Assembly: GCA_963575745.1 (NCBI GenBank)
Contig: CAUYUJ010022060.1
Location: 30,001 to 94,000 of the forward strand
DNA: 64,000 bases
Direction of reading: 5' to 3'
Source: Prorocentrum cordatum
Lineage: Eukaryota > Sar > Dinophyceae > Prorocentrales > Prorocentraceae
How positions within the stretch are numbered: the stretch's first letter is position 1; every line of letters starts with the position of its first letter. The position numbers and the translations under genes are program-made. Positions 1-9,365 of this stretch are shown here, one piece after another. Under the pieces are notes generated by a model. It saw only the letters and a program-made list of their open reading frames with translations, had not been told where the DNA came from and ran no database searches.

Positions 1-800
1 CGCCCCGAGAGGCCCCCAAGAGGCGCCCAAGTCGGCCCAGGAGGGCGCCAAGACGGCCCAAGAGGCCCCCAAGACAGCCCAAGAGGGCCCCAAGACGGCC
101 CCAAGAGGTGCCCAAGAGGGGGAGCCCGAACCGACAATCCGAGCCTTCCGCCCCAAGGCGGCCCCAGAAGGCCCCAAGAGGCCCCAAGAGGCCCCCAAGA
201 CGCCCACAAGAGGCCCCAAGAGGCCCCCAAGAGGCTCCAAAACGGCCCCCAAGAGGCTTCGAAACTGCCTCCAAGAGTCCCGCGAAAAGCCCCCCAAGAG
301 ATCCCAACGATCACCGCACAAGTCTCATATCAACAACCCAGGCACGGTGGCGGGGTTGCGTTTGCGCACAAAAAAATGATTCGCGCTCTCGAGGCCAAGA
401 TTGCTCCAAAACGGCCCAGGATGGCTCCAAAACGGCCCAAGATGGCTCCAACACGGCCCAAGAACGTTCGAAGACGGCCCAAAATGGCCTCAAGATGGCC
501 GACAAGGCTGTCACTATCGCCCACGAAGTCTCCAAGAAGACCCCCAGGACATCTGAAAGAGGCGCACATTACGCATTTCATTACATTTCCATTGCGTTGT
601 TGAACATGTTTGCAATTGTTGCCTTTCCCGGCTTCCGTCGGCTCACGTAGCCCAAAGAGCCTCCAAGATCGCCCCACGGCACCCCAAGAGGGCCTCAAGA
701 CGGCCCCAGAGAATCCCAACACGGCCCAGGACGCCTCCCAATTCGGCCTAAGACGACCCCAAGACGGCAAAACCTGTCTCCAAATTGGTCCCAAGCTGGT
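1..800 (+). repeat. J repeat block (degenerate CCAAGA/GGCCC array)
   Basis: Irregular tandem array of 8-12 bp units such as GGCCCCAAGAGGCC and GGCCCAAGACGG. A conserved linker containing GGCACGGTGGCGGGG lies near 341, and the same linker recurs in J blocks near 13709, 29712 and 35434. Open frames across it read as Pro/Arg/Lys/Gln-rich low complexity on both strands and are not credible genes. Function unknown. Confidence 0.8.
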
Positions 801-837
801 GCAAGACGGCCCTAACCCAAAACCCATAACCCAGAGC

Positions 838-1165
838 CTTGTTTCTGTGTCCCCTTCCTCCTTCTCCTCCTCCTCCTCCTCCACCTCGGCCGCCAGGTGG
901 GTTCAAAACTGCTTTCCAAAGGTCCCCGAGAGGCGTGCCGCGAGATCCCTATACACATACAACAAGTTTCTAACCAATAGCACATATCCCAGAGTTTCGT
1001 CTCTGTGTCCCCGTCCTCCCCCTCTTCTCCTCCTCCTCCACCTCCTCCTCGCCCACTCCTCCTCTTCCTCCCCCGCCTCCTCCTCTTCCTCCCCGATCCT
1101 TCTCCCCCCATCCTCCGCCTCACCCCCCATCCCTCTCTCCCCCTCCCCCCTGTCCTCCCCCGCAC
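838..1165 (+). repeat. Polypyrimidine (TCC)n-rich tract
   Basis: Interrupted C/T tract dominated by TCC and CCT triplets. No gene is supported in 838-1165, nor in the ordinary GC-rich sequence from 1166 to 1570. Confidence 0.85.
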
Positions 1166-1570
1166 GCGCGCCCCCGATTGGGCATCATTTGCAGGTCTTG
1201 CATATCAGGGTGCCCTTTTTTGCATCGCGTGCGACGTTGGCAGGGTTCCCGGAGAACGCCGACGTCGGTAGTCTTCTCTTGCACGCGCCGCCGCACTGAT
1301 ACGCCTGGCAACTGCGGGCTGTGAACCCGAGGTTCCGGCAAGACCGCCAAGATGAGGGGTCGGCGGATGTGGCGTAAGCCTATAGAATCGGCCCGCAACG
1401 TTCGCCGACTCGTTCAACATCCGCCAAGACCTCTTCAGTACAAGCACTGATTGGGAAATCCGGGATCGCTGGCTGTTCCACCGTGGTGATTCGATTTCCG
1501 CCACGCTCCACAGGAGAGCCAGGACAACTCCCCTGGAGGGTGCGAATGTGTATTTGTGTGTGGCTCCCTT

Positions 1571-1733
1571 CGGGGATGGACAGACCTTCCTCCTTCCTTT
1601 AGTAAAACGTGGTTTAGTGAAAACGACCTCGGGCCCAAATCTGGCCTGGCGCAAGCCTGGAAAATAACGGCCGCGGCGCCCTCTGGAGAACCGAAAACGG
1701 ACAATTCACTAATCGACGTGTCAGGCTAGGGGA
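1571..1733 (+). mobile_element. Family A inverted-repeat element, copy 1 (right end decayed)
   Basis: Shares the left end CGGGGATGGACAGACC and the body (AAAACGTGGTTTAGTGAAAA, then CACTAATCGACGTGTC) with the five other A copies. The right terminal repeat is degraded after GTGTCAGGCTAGG and no target duplication is visible. The following 1734-2067 is GC-rich sequence in which I recognise nothing, except that TATTTGTGTGTGGC occurs near 1552 and again near 1860. Confidence 0.75.
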
Positions 1734-2067
1734 TTGGGTTTCAGCACGCCTCCCGAAGAGGAAGGAAGAGGGAGAACCACTCGACTCTTGAAGCAGGCAG
1801 GCGCTGAAAGTAGATTGGAATCTGGGAACCCAAAAATACCCAGGTTCCACGACCGATGGGTATTTGTGTGTGGCCCCCCTCCTGTCCCAGACGCCGGAGG
1901 CCCCGCTCCTGGGCCCGAGGCGCGGACAAAACGCCCTCTCTGCCGCCCGCCCCGCGGAGGAGGCAGGAGAGCCAGCGGCGGAGGGCCGACGCGCGAGGCT
2001 CCTGGAGGGCGTCGTCGAAGGGCACGCCCGGAGCGCCGCAGGCGTCCTGCGGCGGAAGGGCAAGACT

Positions 2068-2400
2068 TACCAGCCTGGAACATATTCGGGGATGGACAGA
2101 ACCCCCTTTAGCAAAACGTGGTTTAGTGAAAACGACCTCGGGCCCAAATCTGGCGGGCGAAAGCCTGGAAACTGACGGCCACGGCGCCCTCTCGAGAACC
2201 GAAAACGGACAATTCACTAATCGACGTGTCACTATTGGGGGTTCTGTCCAGCCCCGACATATCCCTTTCCCTATGCTGGGCATGTCCTCATCACGATGCC
2301 AATCTTGGGGATTCCCTTATCTTTGGGGGCGCCTCCCCTGAGATTGCCATCGCCTTTTGGCGTGTCAATGTTAGGGATACGGATAATTTCGAGGCTGGTA
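2068..2400 (+). mobile_element. Family F inverted-repeat element, copy 2, split by an A element
   Basis: Starts TACCAGCCTGGAAC and ends GAGGCTGGTA. About 160 bp once the A element at 2086-2257 is removed. It then aligns closely with F copy 1 at 14649-14804, sharing the stretches TGCTGGGCAT, TCCTCATCACGATGCC, CTTGGGGATTCCCTT and CATCGCCTTTTGGCGTGTCA. Non-coding. Confidence 0.85.
2086..2257 (+). mobile_element. Family A element, copy 2, inserted in F
   Basis: 172 bp flanked by the 5-bp direct repeat CATAT (2081-2085 and 2258-2262). Both arms carry GGACAGAACCCCC, one direct and one inverted, and the ends are TCGGGG / CCCCGA. Removing the element and one CATAT restores the F sequence seen at 14649, so ends and duplication length are fixed by an empty site. 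Non-autonomous: no coding capacity. Confidence 0.92.
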
Positions 2401-2414
2401 AAATTTTGACGAAG

Positions 2415-2580
2415 CCAGGACGGGGATGAGATCGGGTCAGGGCACGACCGAGCAGCTCTGAGACCAGGAGGGTCTCTGGAGGACGTAATTATCGGGCGTC
2501 GCGGCCCTCTCAGTGCGTTCGGGCACGCTCTCTGAGAGCGTGCCCGAACGCTCTGGAACGGATGTATCCTCGCCCCAGCC
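2415..2580 (+). repeat. Repeat S, left part (host sequence of D1)
   Basis: Diverged copy of 21665-21835, sharing the arrangement TCTGAG, GGAGGAC, ATCGGGCG, then GAACGGAT(G/T)TATCCTCG. It continues after the D1 insertion at 2741-2785 with CCCCGTCCGA. It contains the perfect hairpin at 2517-2549. Confidence 0.7.
2517..2549 (+). other. Perfect 15-bp stem with CTG loop
   Basis: GTTCGGGCACGCTCT (2517-2531), loop CTG, AGAGCGTGCCCGAAC (2535-2549). All 15 pairs match. The related S copy near 21779-21796 keeps a shorter stem, GAGCGTTC-CA-GAACGCTC. Confidence 0.9.
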
Positions 2581-2740
2581 TTAGGTCGAGCCTGTCCCCC
2601 TACAGGGGGATGTTGGGCGAAAAATGAAACATACCCAACAAAAACACCCCCAAATGCTCAAAAAGAGTCAACAAATCGTCCCCCCACTGTTTTTTGACTA
2701 TTCTTGAATATCCCTCCTGTAGAGGGACAGGCCCGACTTA
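2581..2740 (+). mobile_element. Family D inverted-repeat element, copy 1
   Basis: 160 bp, starting TTAGGTCGAGCCTGTCCC and ending GGGACAGGCCCGACTTA, flanked by the exact 9-bp repeat GCCCCAGCC (2572-2580 and 2741-2749). The empty form is the S copy near 21815-21825 (CCTCGTCCTAGCCCCGTCCG). The 5' arm also self-pairs (TCCCCCTACAGGGGGA). Non-coding. The 9-bp duplication is a Mutator-like trait, but no transposase is present. Confidence 0.9.
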
Positions 2741-2784
2741 GCCCCAGCCCCGTCCGAAGAAAATCAGATCGAATCGAAATGTGC

Positions 2785-2965
2785 GGCCCTGAGAGGCCCC
2801 CAAGAAGCCCCCAAGAGGCTCCAAAAGGGCCCACCAGAGGCCCAAAAGAGGCGCCAAGAGACCCCAACACGGCCCCCAAAAAGGCTTCAAAAGTGCTGCC
2901 AGGAGGACCCGAGAGACCTACCAGGAGCCCCCCAAGGGGTCGCCCCCACCTCGTCCGAAGAAGAT
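2785..2965 (+). repeat. J repeat block
   Basis: GAGGCCCCCAAGAAGCC-type degenerate units, as at 1-800. Not coding. Confidence 0.75.
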
Positions 2966-2970
2966 CAGAT

Positions 2971-3202
2971 TTGAGCAGGGACCGACCGTCCCGGCACTCC
3001 TATAGTCCTACCACGAAATGTTCTTAGAACCCCAAACTGTTCGAATAACAACAACAATGGTCTCAGAACATAAACCCGATGTGCTAAAACAAAACAGTCT
3101 CACGAGAAATGTTCTAAGAACCTTTTGTGGAGACCACAACAGGTTCTCAGAACATTGCTTGGTAGGGCTAGAGGCGAGCCAAGACGCTTCGCCACTTCTT
3201 GA
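2971..3202 (+). mobile_element. Family B inverted-repeat element, copy 1
   Basis: Starts TTGAGCAGGGACCGACCGTC and ends with GCCAAGACGCTTCGCCACTT. Terminal arms of about 40 bp are complementary (CTATAGTCCTACC against GGTAGGGCTAGAGG). The interior carries GTTCTTAGAAC-type palindromes. The flanks TCAGAT and TCATAT suggest a short duplication. The related sequence at 2747-2785 (CCGAAGAAAATCAGATCG) resembles the empty site. 3203-3379 holds nothing I recognise. Confidence 0.82.
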
Positions 3203-3379
3203 TCATATCGCATCGACATGTGCATACGGGATCGGGCCGCAACAGAACGGGAGCCGAGAAATCTCGAACCGGGCCGGCCGAGCCAGGGGGTGCACGGCAA
3301 AGCCGCGCAGGCCTGGGGCCGCACCAGCTCTCGCCGGAGCATCGGGATCCCATCGGATTGGGCCGGCGAAAACCGACAT

Positions 3380-3549
3380 TCGACGGTGGATAAACCTCCC
3401 TCAATAAACCACCCATTAGTGAAAACGGCCACAGCTCGAAACCGACGGACCGGGACCCGCAGAAATGACGGCCCCGACGCCCTCTCGCGAACGGACAACG
3501 GCCAATTCGCTAATCGACGTGTCAGGGTAGGAGGTTTATCAACCTCCGA
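3380..3549 (+). mobile_element. Family A element, copy 3 (divergent subfamily)
   Basis: 170 bp flanked by GACAT (3375-3379 and 3550-3554). Both arms carry GATAAACCTCC, one inverted, instead of the GGACAGACCTCC of other copies. The core TTAGTGAAAACG, CGCCCTCTCG and CTAATCGACGTGTCAGGGTA is retained. Confidence 0.87.
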
Positions 3550-3604
3550 GACATCGAGTCGGACCGATCAGGCCGAAACAGAAACTGAAGGGGGCGATCG
3601 CTTG

Positions 3605-3755
3605 TGTGGAAGAAAATGGCCGGTGGGCATCTCGGATCGGCGCTGGGCCCCCTCCGTGGCGCGCGGATCGCTCCCGGGGCCGCGCCGAAAGAGTCACCAA
3701 GGGGGTCCAGCACCAATCAATGAAATCCGAGCGGATCTCCGACAAAACATGTTTG
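3605..3755 (+). repeat. Family R palindromic element, copy 3 (diverged)
   Basis: Left arm ATCTCGGATCGGCGCTGGGC and right arm GGTCCAGCACC...ATCCGAGCGGATC are partly complementary and match the arms of the near-perfect palindrome at 47071-47269. Confidence 0.6.
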
Positions 3756-3784
3756 GCTTCCTTTCTTTGATGCGTACCATCTTC

Positions 3785-4515
3785 CTCATCTCGCTCCGCC
3801 TCCTCCTGCTCCTGCTCCTGCTCCGGCTCCTCCTCCTCCTTATCCTCATTTCCTCCTAACTCTTCCCTCACCCTTCTCCAGCCTCCACCCTCCCTCCAGC
3901 CTGATCCCTCCTTCTCTTTTCTCATCATGCCTTGTTCCTTCTCCTCATCCCTCCTCTAACCTCTGTTTTCATTCCTTCCACTCCGTATCCTCTGCCTGGT
4001 TGCTAGAAGGAACGTCAAGGACAAACGGAAGGCGGGGGGGCTGAGGGCTGCGATGAGGAGGATGACGAAGAGGAGGAGGAAAGGAGAGGAGGAGGATTGG
4101 TAACGAGAGGAGGGAGGAGGAAGAGGAGGAGCCCAGGGAGGACGGGGGAGGAAGAAGAGGAGGACTGGAAGAGGAGGAGCAGCAAGAACATGAGGATAGC
4201 AAGGGGCGGGAGAACAGAGGCGAAAAACACCAGGAAACGAGTGAGTAGCAGGAGGAAAAGGAAGAGAAGGAGGATGTAATCATGTCCTCCTCTCCCTTCC
4301 TCCTTCTTCTCCTTCTCCTGCTTCTTCTCCTCCTCCTCCTCCTCCTCATCCTCCTCTTTCCCCTTCTTCTTCTTCTCCTCCTCCTCCTCCTCCTCCCTTC
4401 CTCCCTCCCTCCCTCCCTCCCTCCATCCATCCCTTGCTCCCTCCCTCCCGCCCGACCTCCTCCCCTCCCTCCTCATCCCTCCCCTCCTTCGCCCAGCCTC
4501 CTCCTCCACCATGCC
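3785..4515 (+). repeat. TCC tract, GGA-rich tract, TCC tract
   Basis: Pyrimidine-rich to about 3965, purine-rich (GAGGAGGA) 4040-4275, pyrimidine-rich 4282-4515, so the halves could pair. Long open frames of Glu/Arg or Leu/Ser runs here are repeat artefacts. 4516-4861 is GC-rich without a recognisable feature. Confidence 0.8.
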
Positions 4516-4861
4516 CTCCGCCCTCCCTCCTCTCCTCCCTCCGCCCTCAGTCTTTCCACCACCACCCCCGTCCGGCCTGGGTCCTGGGCTGGGAAAGAGC
4601 GCGGGGGGTGGACGGGAAGAGGGAGGAACGAGGAGGGGAGGGGGAAACACTGGAGACGTTGCCTGGTCGCGGGCCCGTATGAGAGGACAGGAGGGAGGAG
4701 GGAACAGGAAGAGGGGCAGGCCATGCCTCTGAGTGGTTCCGGCAGCTCCATAGCCCGAGAACGCGCGTCAGCTTGGCGAAGCTGCTTTGGCCACGACCCC
4801 GAAGTGTACAGGCGGCACGTGCTCCCGTCTGGGGGGGAACAACAACCGAGACGGGCATGCC

Positions 4862-5033
4862 TCGGGGATGGACAGACCTCCCTTTAGTAAAACGTGGTTT
4901 AGTGAAAACGACCTCGGGCCCAAACCTGGCGGGCGCAAGCCTGGAAATTAAACGGCCGCGGCGCTCTCTCGAGAACCGAAAACGGACAACTCACTAATCG
5001 ACGTGTCAGGGTAGGAGGTCTATCCACCTCCGA
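4862..5033 (+). mobile_element. Family A element, copy 4
   Basis: 172 bp flanked by ATGCC (4857-4861 and 5034-5038). Arms TCGGGGATGGACAGACCTCC and, inverted, TCGGAGGTGGATAGACCTCC. Non-coding. Confidence 0.9.
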
Positions 5034-5127
5034 ATGCCTTTGCTAGCTCACGCATCGACGGCATGGGGACACGGGCGGGAAAGGCGGGACGAGGGGCCTT
5101 TTCGAACCTGTTGCGCAGCACAGCTGA

Positions 5128-5300
5128 AGGGGCCCCAGGACACACAAATAAATGCACACAAATAAAAAGATTCCCCATATTCTCCTATATTTTTTGGTTT
5201 TTCGTCTTCCGCCCCCACTTCCCATATTTTTGCATATTTTCCTGGGAGTCGACGATTAATTGTGTCTGTGTGTTTCTTTCCCTCCTGAACAGCGTGCAGA
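5128..5300 (+). repeat. Family K dispersed repeat, copy 1
   Basis: Shares CCCAGGACACACAAAT, a TTTCGTCTTCC core and GATTAATTGTGTCTGTGTGT with copies at about 11117-11305 and 11624-11785. The ends GGCCCCAGGACACACA and, inverted, AAACACACAGACACAA suggest weak terminal complementarity. 5300-5650 holds nothing recognised. Confidence 0.7.
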
Positions 5301-5654
5301 GAAAAGAAAAGAGGTAGAAAAGAGAGGGTGAGGGCCGCAGCGGTGCGGCGAAGGAGCCGAACGCTCTCCGACCTGCTGGCAGCCCCTGCTGTAACCACGC
5401 TCCTTCTCGCTTAGAAAAAATCACTGCCTGGACTGTCCTGGGAGGCCCTGCGTAGCTCGGGAGCTTGCCTTTTGCAGTCCGGGCGAGACTTCCTCGCCCC
5501 TTCTCACTCGCCCCCCCCCCCCGCGGCGCATGGTCGCCGAAGGCCGCGGCAAGGGGCGCTCCTCGCGCAGGGGCGTGGACATCACATGGTCGGGCATGTG
5601 CGGGGGCAGGCCGGCCTGTACGGACGGGCGAAGACATCATATCCTGATCCGATT

Positions 5655-5765
5655 GGCCCTCTTCTTCCACCTCTTCCTGCTGCTCCTCCTCCGCCTCCTT
5701 CTCCTCCTCCTCCTCCTCCTCCTCCTCCTCATCCTCCTCCTCCTTCTCCTCCTCCTCCCCCCACC
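5655..5765 (+). repeat. (TCC)n microsatellite
   Basis: CTCCTC runs ending in a short CCACCATCATCACAGCATC stretch that abuts FB1. Confidence 0.85.
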
Positions 5766-5786
5766 ATCATCACAGCATCAATATAA

Positions 5787-6975
5787 GAAAGAGCGTGTTC
5801 TATCGCTGCTGGCGGAAAACGGGGGGGCTCACTACTACCGGTTCGAACCCCTCCCCCCCCCCCTCCAGAAAACCGGGGGAGGTCACTACCGGTTCGAACC
5901 CCTCCCCCCCCCCCAGTTCATCATGAAAAGGGGGGGGGTCACTACCGGTTCGAACCCCCCCCCCCTCTCTCGAAAACCGGGGGGTGTCACTACCGGGTCG
6001 AACCCCCCCCCTCGAAAACCGAGGAAGGCTGCGGACAGTGGTGGGGACGGTGGTGGTGGGGACAGTGGTCAGGGGACAGCGGGACAGTGGTGGGGACAGT
6101 GGGACCGTGGTGGGGACGGTAGTGGTGGGGACAGTTGTGAGGACAATGGTGGGAACAGTGGGGACAGTTGACAGTGATGGGGACGGTGGTGGTGGGGACA
6201 GCGGTGTGGGGACAGTGGGAATGAGGCGGAAACAGTGGGACAGTGGAGGGTACAGTGGTGGTGGGGACAGTGGTGAAGGCGGTGGCGAGGACGGCGGTGG
6301 GACAATGGGACAGAGGTACAGTGGGGACAGTGGTGGGGACAGTGGGGACAGTGGTGGGAACAGTGGGACAGCTCAGTGGGACAGCGGAGGAGTCAGTGGG
6401 ACAGTGGGGACAGTGGGGATAGTCGGGCAGTGGTTGGGGCCGTGGAGAAAGTGGGGAGAGTGGAACCGTGGTGGGAACAGTGGTGGGGACAGTGGGGACA
6501 GTGCGACAGTGGTGGGGGCACTGGTGGAGACAGTAGGGACGGTGGTGGAACCAGTGGGGACAGTGGTGGTGAGGACAGTGGTGCTGGGAACAACAGTGGG
6601 GGATGTGGTGCGGACGGTGGTAGGGACCGAGAGTCGTTTGCTGGCGGTGAGTGGGGAGGAGTAGGGAGGGGTTCGAACCGGTAGTGACCCCCCCTTCTGG
6701 TTTTCGAGGGGGGAGGGGTTCGAACCGGTAGTGACCCCCCCCCGGTTTTCGAGGGGGGTGGGGGGTGGTTCGAACCGGTAGTGACCCCCCCCCTTTCCAT
6801 GATGAACTGGGGGGGGGGGGGGAGGGGTTGGGGAGGGGGGGGGTTTTGCCGGGGGAGGAGAGGGGGGGGGGTCCAGCAGGGGGAAGGATTTTCGGAGGGG
6901 GGGGGGGACCCCCGGGTTCTAGAGGAAAAGGGCGGCAATTTTCCACAATAAAGCGGCGGTGGATCACGCTCTCTC
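5787..6975. mobile_element. FB1: foldback-type element with minisatellite core
   Basis: 1189 bp flanked by the exact 8-bp repeat CAATATAA (5779-5786 and 6976-6983). Ends GAAAGAGCGTG and, inverted, GAGAGAGCGTG. The left arm has four units of about 50 bp reading C-run, TCGAAAACCGGGGG, TCACTACCGGTTCGAACCC. The right arm has three such units in inverse orientation (near 6669, 6718 and 6768). The centre (about 6035-6620) is a GGGGACAGTGG minisatellite. No transposase. The architecture, inverted arms made of tandem units around a loop, is that of foldback transposons; the assignment is by architecture only. Confidence 0.8.
6035..6620 (+). repeat. GGGGACAGTGGT minisatellite (FB1 core)
   Basis: Imperfect units of 9-15 bp built on GGGGACAGTGG, with GACAGTGGTGGGGACAGTGG as the commonest string. 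The open frame is Gly/Asp/Ser low complexity on one strand and His/Pro on the other. Not coding. Confidence 0.9.
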
Positions 6976-7017
6976 CAATATAAACATCGTCCCCATGATG
7001 ATCGCATACGTCCCCAT

Positions 7018-7044
7018 ACTATTAGTCATCATCGGGATCATCAC

Positions 7045-7129
<85 letters not shown>

Positions 7130-7300
7130 GGCATCATCATCATCATCATCACCACCAGCATCACCATCATCATCCTCATCATCATCAGCATCATCATCAT
7201 AATCAGCATAATCATTATCGTCATTATCAGCATCAGCATCAGCATCATCGCCACCACCATCATCACTATGTATGTCGTCGTCATCTCGCTAATCCTCACC
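7018..7300 (+). repeat. (CAT)n microsatellite
   Basis: Nearly pure CAT repeat, degenerating rightwards. Frames give Ile, His or Met runs. Artefactual ORFs. Confidence 0.95.
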
Positions 7301-7529
7301 ATGGTGACCACCTTTCGCAGGCGCAGCCATCATCATAATCTGGAGCCTAATCATCACCACAATCATCCGAATCATTATCATCATCAGCAGCAGCAGCGTT
7401 GTCATCATCACACTCTGCATCGGCATCTCCCATCCCCTGTTTCTCCTGCAACCCGTTCCTCCTCCTCGAACCGCTCCCTAACCCCCTGAGTCTTCGCGAG
7501 GAGATTCGAAGGAGCGTCTACGCTTTGAA

Positions 7530-7775
7530 AGGGCGAGAGAGAAATAGAGCGAGAGAAAAAGAGAGAGAGAGAGAGAGAGAAGGAGCGGGAGAAAACAACG
7601 AAAGAGAGAGAGAGAGAGACAGAGACACGGAACAGAGAGAGAGGATTCGAAAGAGAGAGAGAGAGGGAGAAACGAACAAACAAAACAACAACAACACAAA
7701 GAGAGAGAGAGAGAGAGAAAGAGCGAGAGAACTAAAGAAAAGAGAGAGAGAGAGAGAGAGCGAGAGCAACGATTC
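7530..7775 (+). repeat. (GA)n tract
   Basis: GAGAGAGA runs broken by AACAACAAC. 7780-8990 is GC-rich sequence without a supported gene. Two related stretches sharing TGGACCAGCCGG and TTTCCGCCC / CTCCCGCCC lie near 8825 and 8927. Confidence 0.9.
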
Positions 7776-9021
7776 GGACACGTGGCTCGCCCGCGAGAGG
7801 AAGGTACAACCGCCTCGTGCACGAGCCTCATTGGCAGGAGGTGCCGCTTGTGCACCACGCGGCGGTCGAAAAGGGGGCCCCGACTGGACAGGTTGCGATC
7901 AGGGCGTGGCGCGCCCCGCCTGCGCCCCCGAAGCTGCGAAGGAGGCTCTGGGATTCGGCGCGCGCTGGCACGTGCGCCTCGGAGCCCTGCGACGTGAAGG
8001 CGCCGCCCTGGGCCCCCCCCCCCCCAGCGGCCGGGTGGCCGGACAACGGAGCTGGCTGCCAGGAGTTCTCGCAGGAGGGGCAACGTCATACGGGGGGGGG
8101 GAAGGGCATCGACCTGGAAGCGGCGATACATCGCCGATAGGTCGGCGATAAGCCTCCGACAGTGAATCCGAACCTTCCTGGGCAGGTTTTGGATTCCAGC
8201 GTGGGTCTGTTAGTGTAGAGAGGGTCATGAAACAAACGTTGCAACACATATTCTGCGTATCTGTGCATATGCGGTCTGGCAAATCGGGGCGGCATCATCG
8301 CGACGCCAACGGGCGTCGCGGACTCGAGCCTGCGGCCTGGAAGCACGAAACGCACGATTACCCTCATCATGAAGTTCTGCAACCAGTCACTGTGTTCTGG
8401 GGGTGCACGGACAAGCAAAACACTGCTCAGCGAATCGTTAGCTGGCGCCCGCCTCGACCTCATGCCCCACCCCCCGCCTCTTCCAAATATCCCTTCGCTG
8501 CGGCCCCACCCTCCTCATGCCCCTCCGATTGCCCCGGTCCTCATCATGCCCTTCATCCACACTGCTCCCCCCCATGTGCCAATTCACGTCGTTCCTCGTC
8601 GTCCTCCTGCGCCGGATTCGTTCCCCCATCGTCCCCACCCCACCTCCCTTGCCTTCGTGATGCTGACACCGATGATGCAAATCCTCCTGGGCTCATTTCC
8701 TCCGCTCTCGTCCAGTCCCGTTCATCCTTGGCCCCTCGGCCACCCCTCCTATCGAACCCCTTCCTTCCCACAGCCCACCCTCCCCACCCCCCCGCGCCTT
8801 TGCATGCCCAGACCACGGCCCCCTCCTGGACCAGCCGGGAGACCCGCGGAAACTCCCGCCCAGAGACCACTCCAGCGAACGGCCCGCAACAAATTCACAG
8901 TATTTCCACCGCGCACGACGCCCCCCTGGACCAGCCGGAAGAGAAACGCGAAAGTTTCCGCCCATTCAACACCACCCGCGAGGGACACACTCCAAATACA
9001 CAGATGGGAACGAGATCTGCG

Positions 9022-9121
9022 TACACAGATCACACCACGATCTGTGTAAACAGCGGGCCCACACACGAAAATACAGTTGAAGACACAAACTGTGTACACA
9101 GATCACACGTTGATCTGTGTA
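9022..9121 (+). other. Hairpin cluster built on ACACAGATC
   Basis: TACACAGATC-7 nt-GATCTGTGTA at 9022-9048, ACAGTT...AAACTGT at 9073-9092, and TACACAGATCA-CACGT-TGATCTGTGTA (11 perfect pairs) at 9095-9121. A further CACAGATG lies at 8999-9006. Function unknown. Confidence 0.85.
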
Positions 9122-9234
9122 TTTCGAAAAGGTAAACGCTCGCCACCTCGAGGGCGCCCCGACTTTGCCTGTCCAGAACCGAAGTTGACATGCCCAGCTG
9201 GGGGGGGAATGCAAATACACACTTCCCCGGCCCA

Positions 9235-9365
9235 GGGCGCCCCCGAGAGAACCGCAAATACACGCGTCCCTGGCCCAGGGCGGCCGCGGTGTAACGCGGC
9301 GCCGAAGCGGCCCCCAACGGCCCGAAGACGCCCCAAAAGGCCTCGAAGGACACCAAATAATGCCG
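9235..9365 (+). repeat. Short J-like block
   Basis: GGCCCAGGGCG and CCCGAAGACGCCCCAAAAGG units. 9366-10112 holds ordinary GC-rich sequence in which I see no gene or repeat. Confidence 0.6.

Noticed and set aside
2517-2549. Bacterial-type terminator
   Set aside because: No U-run after the stem, no upstream gene, and the sequence is eukaryotic repeat S.
5830-6790. tRNA genes suggested by GGTTCGAACCC
   Set aside because: No cloverleaf, acceptor stem or anticodon arm around any of the seven copies.
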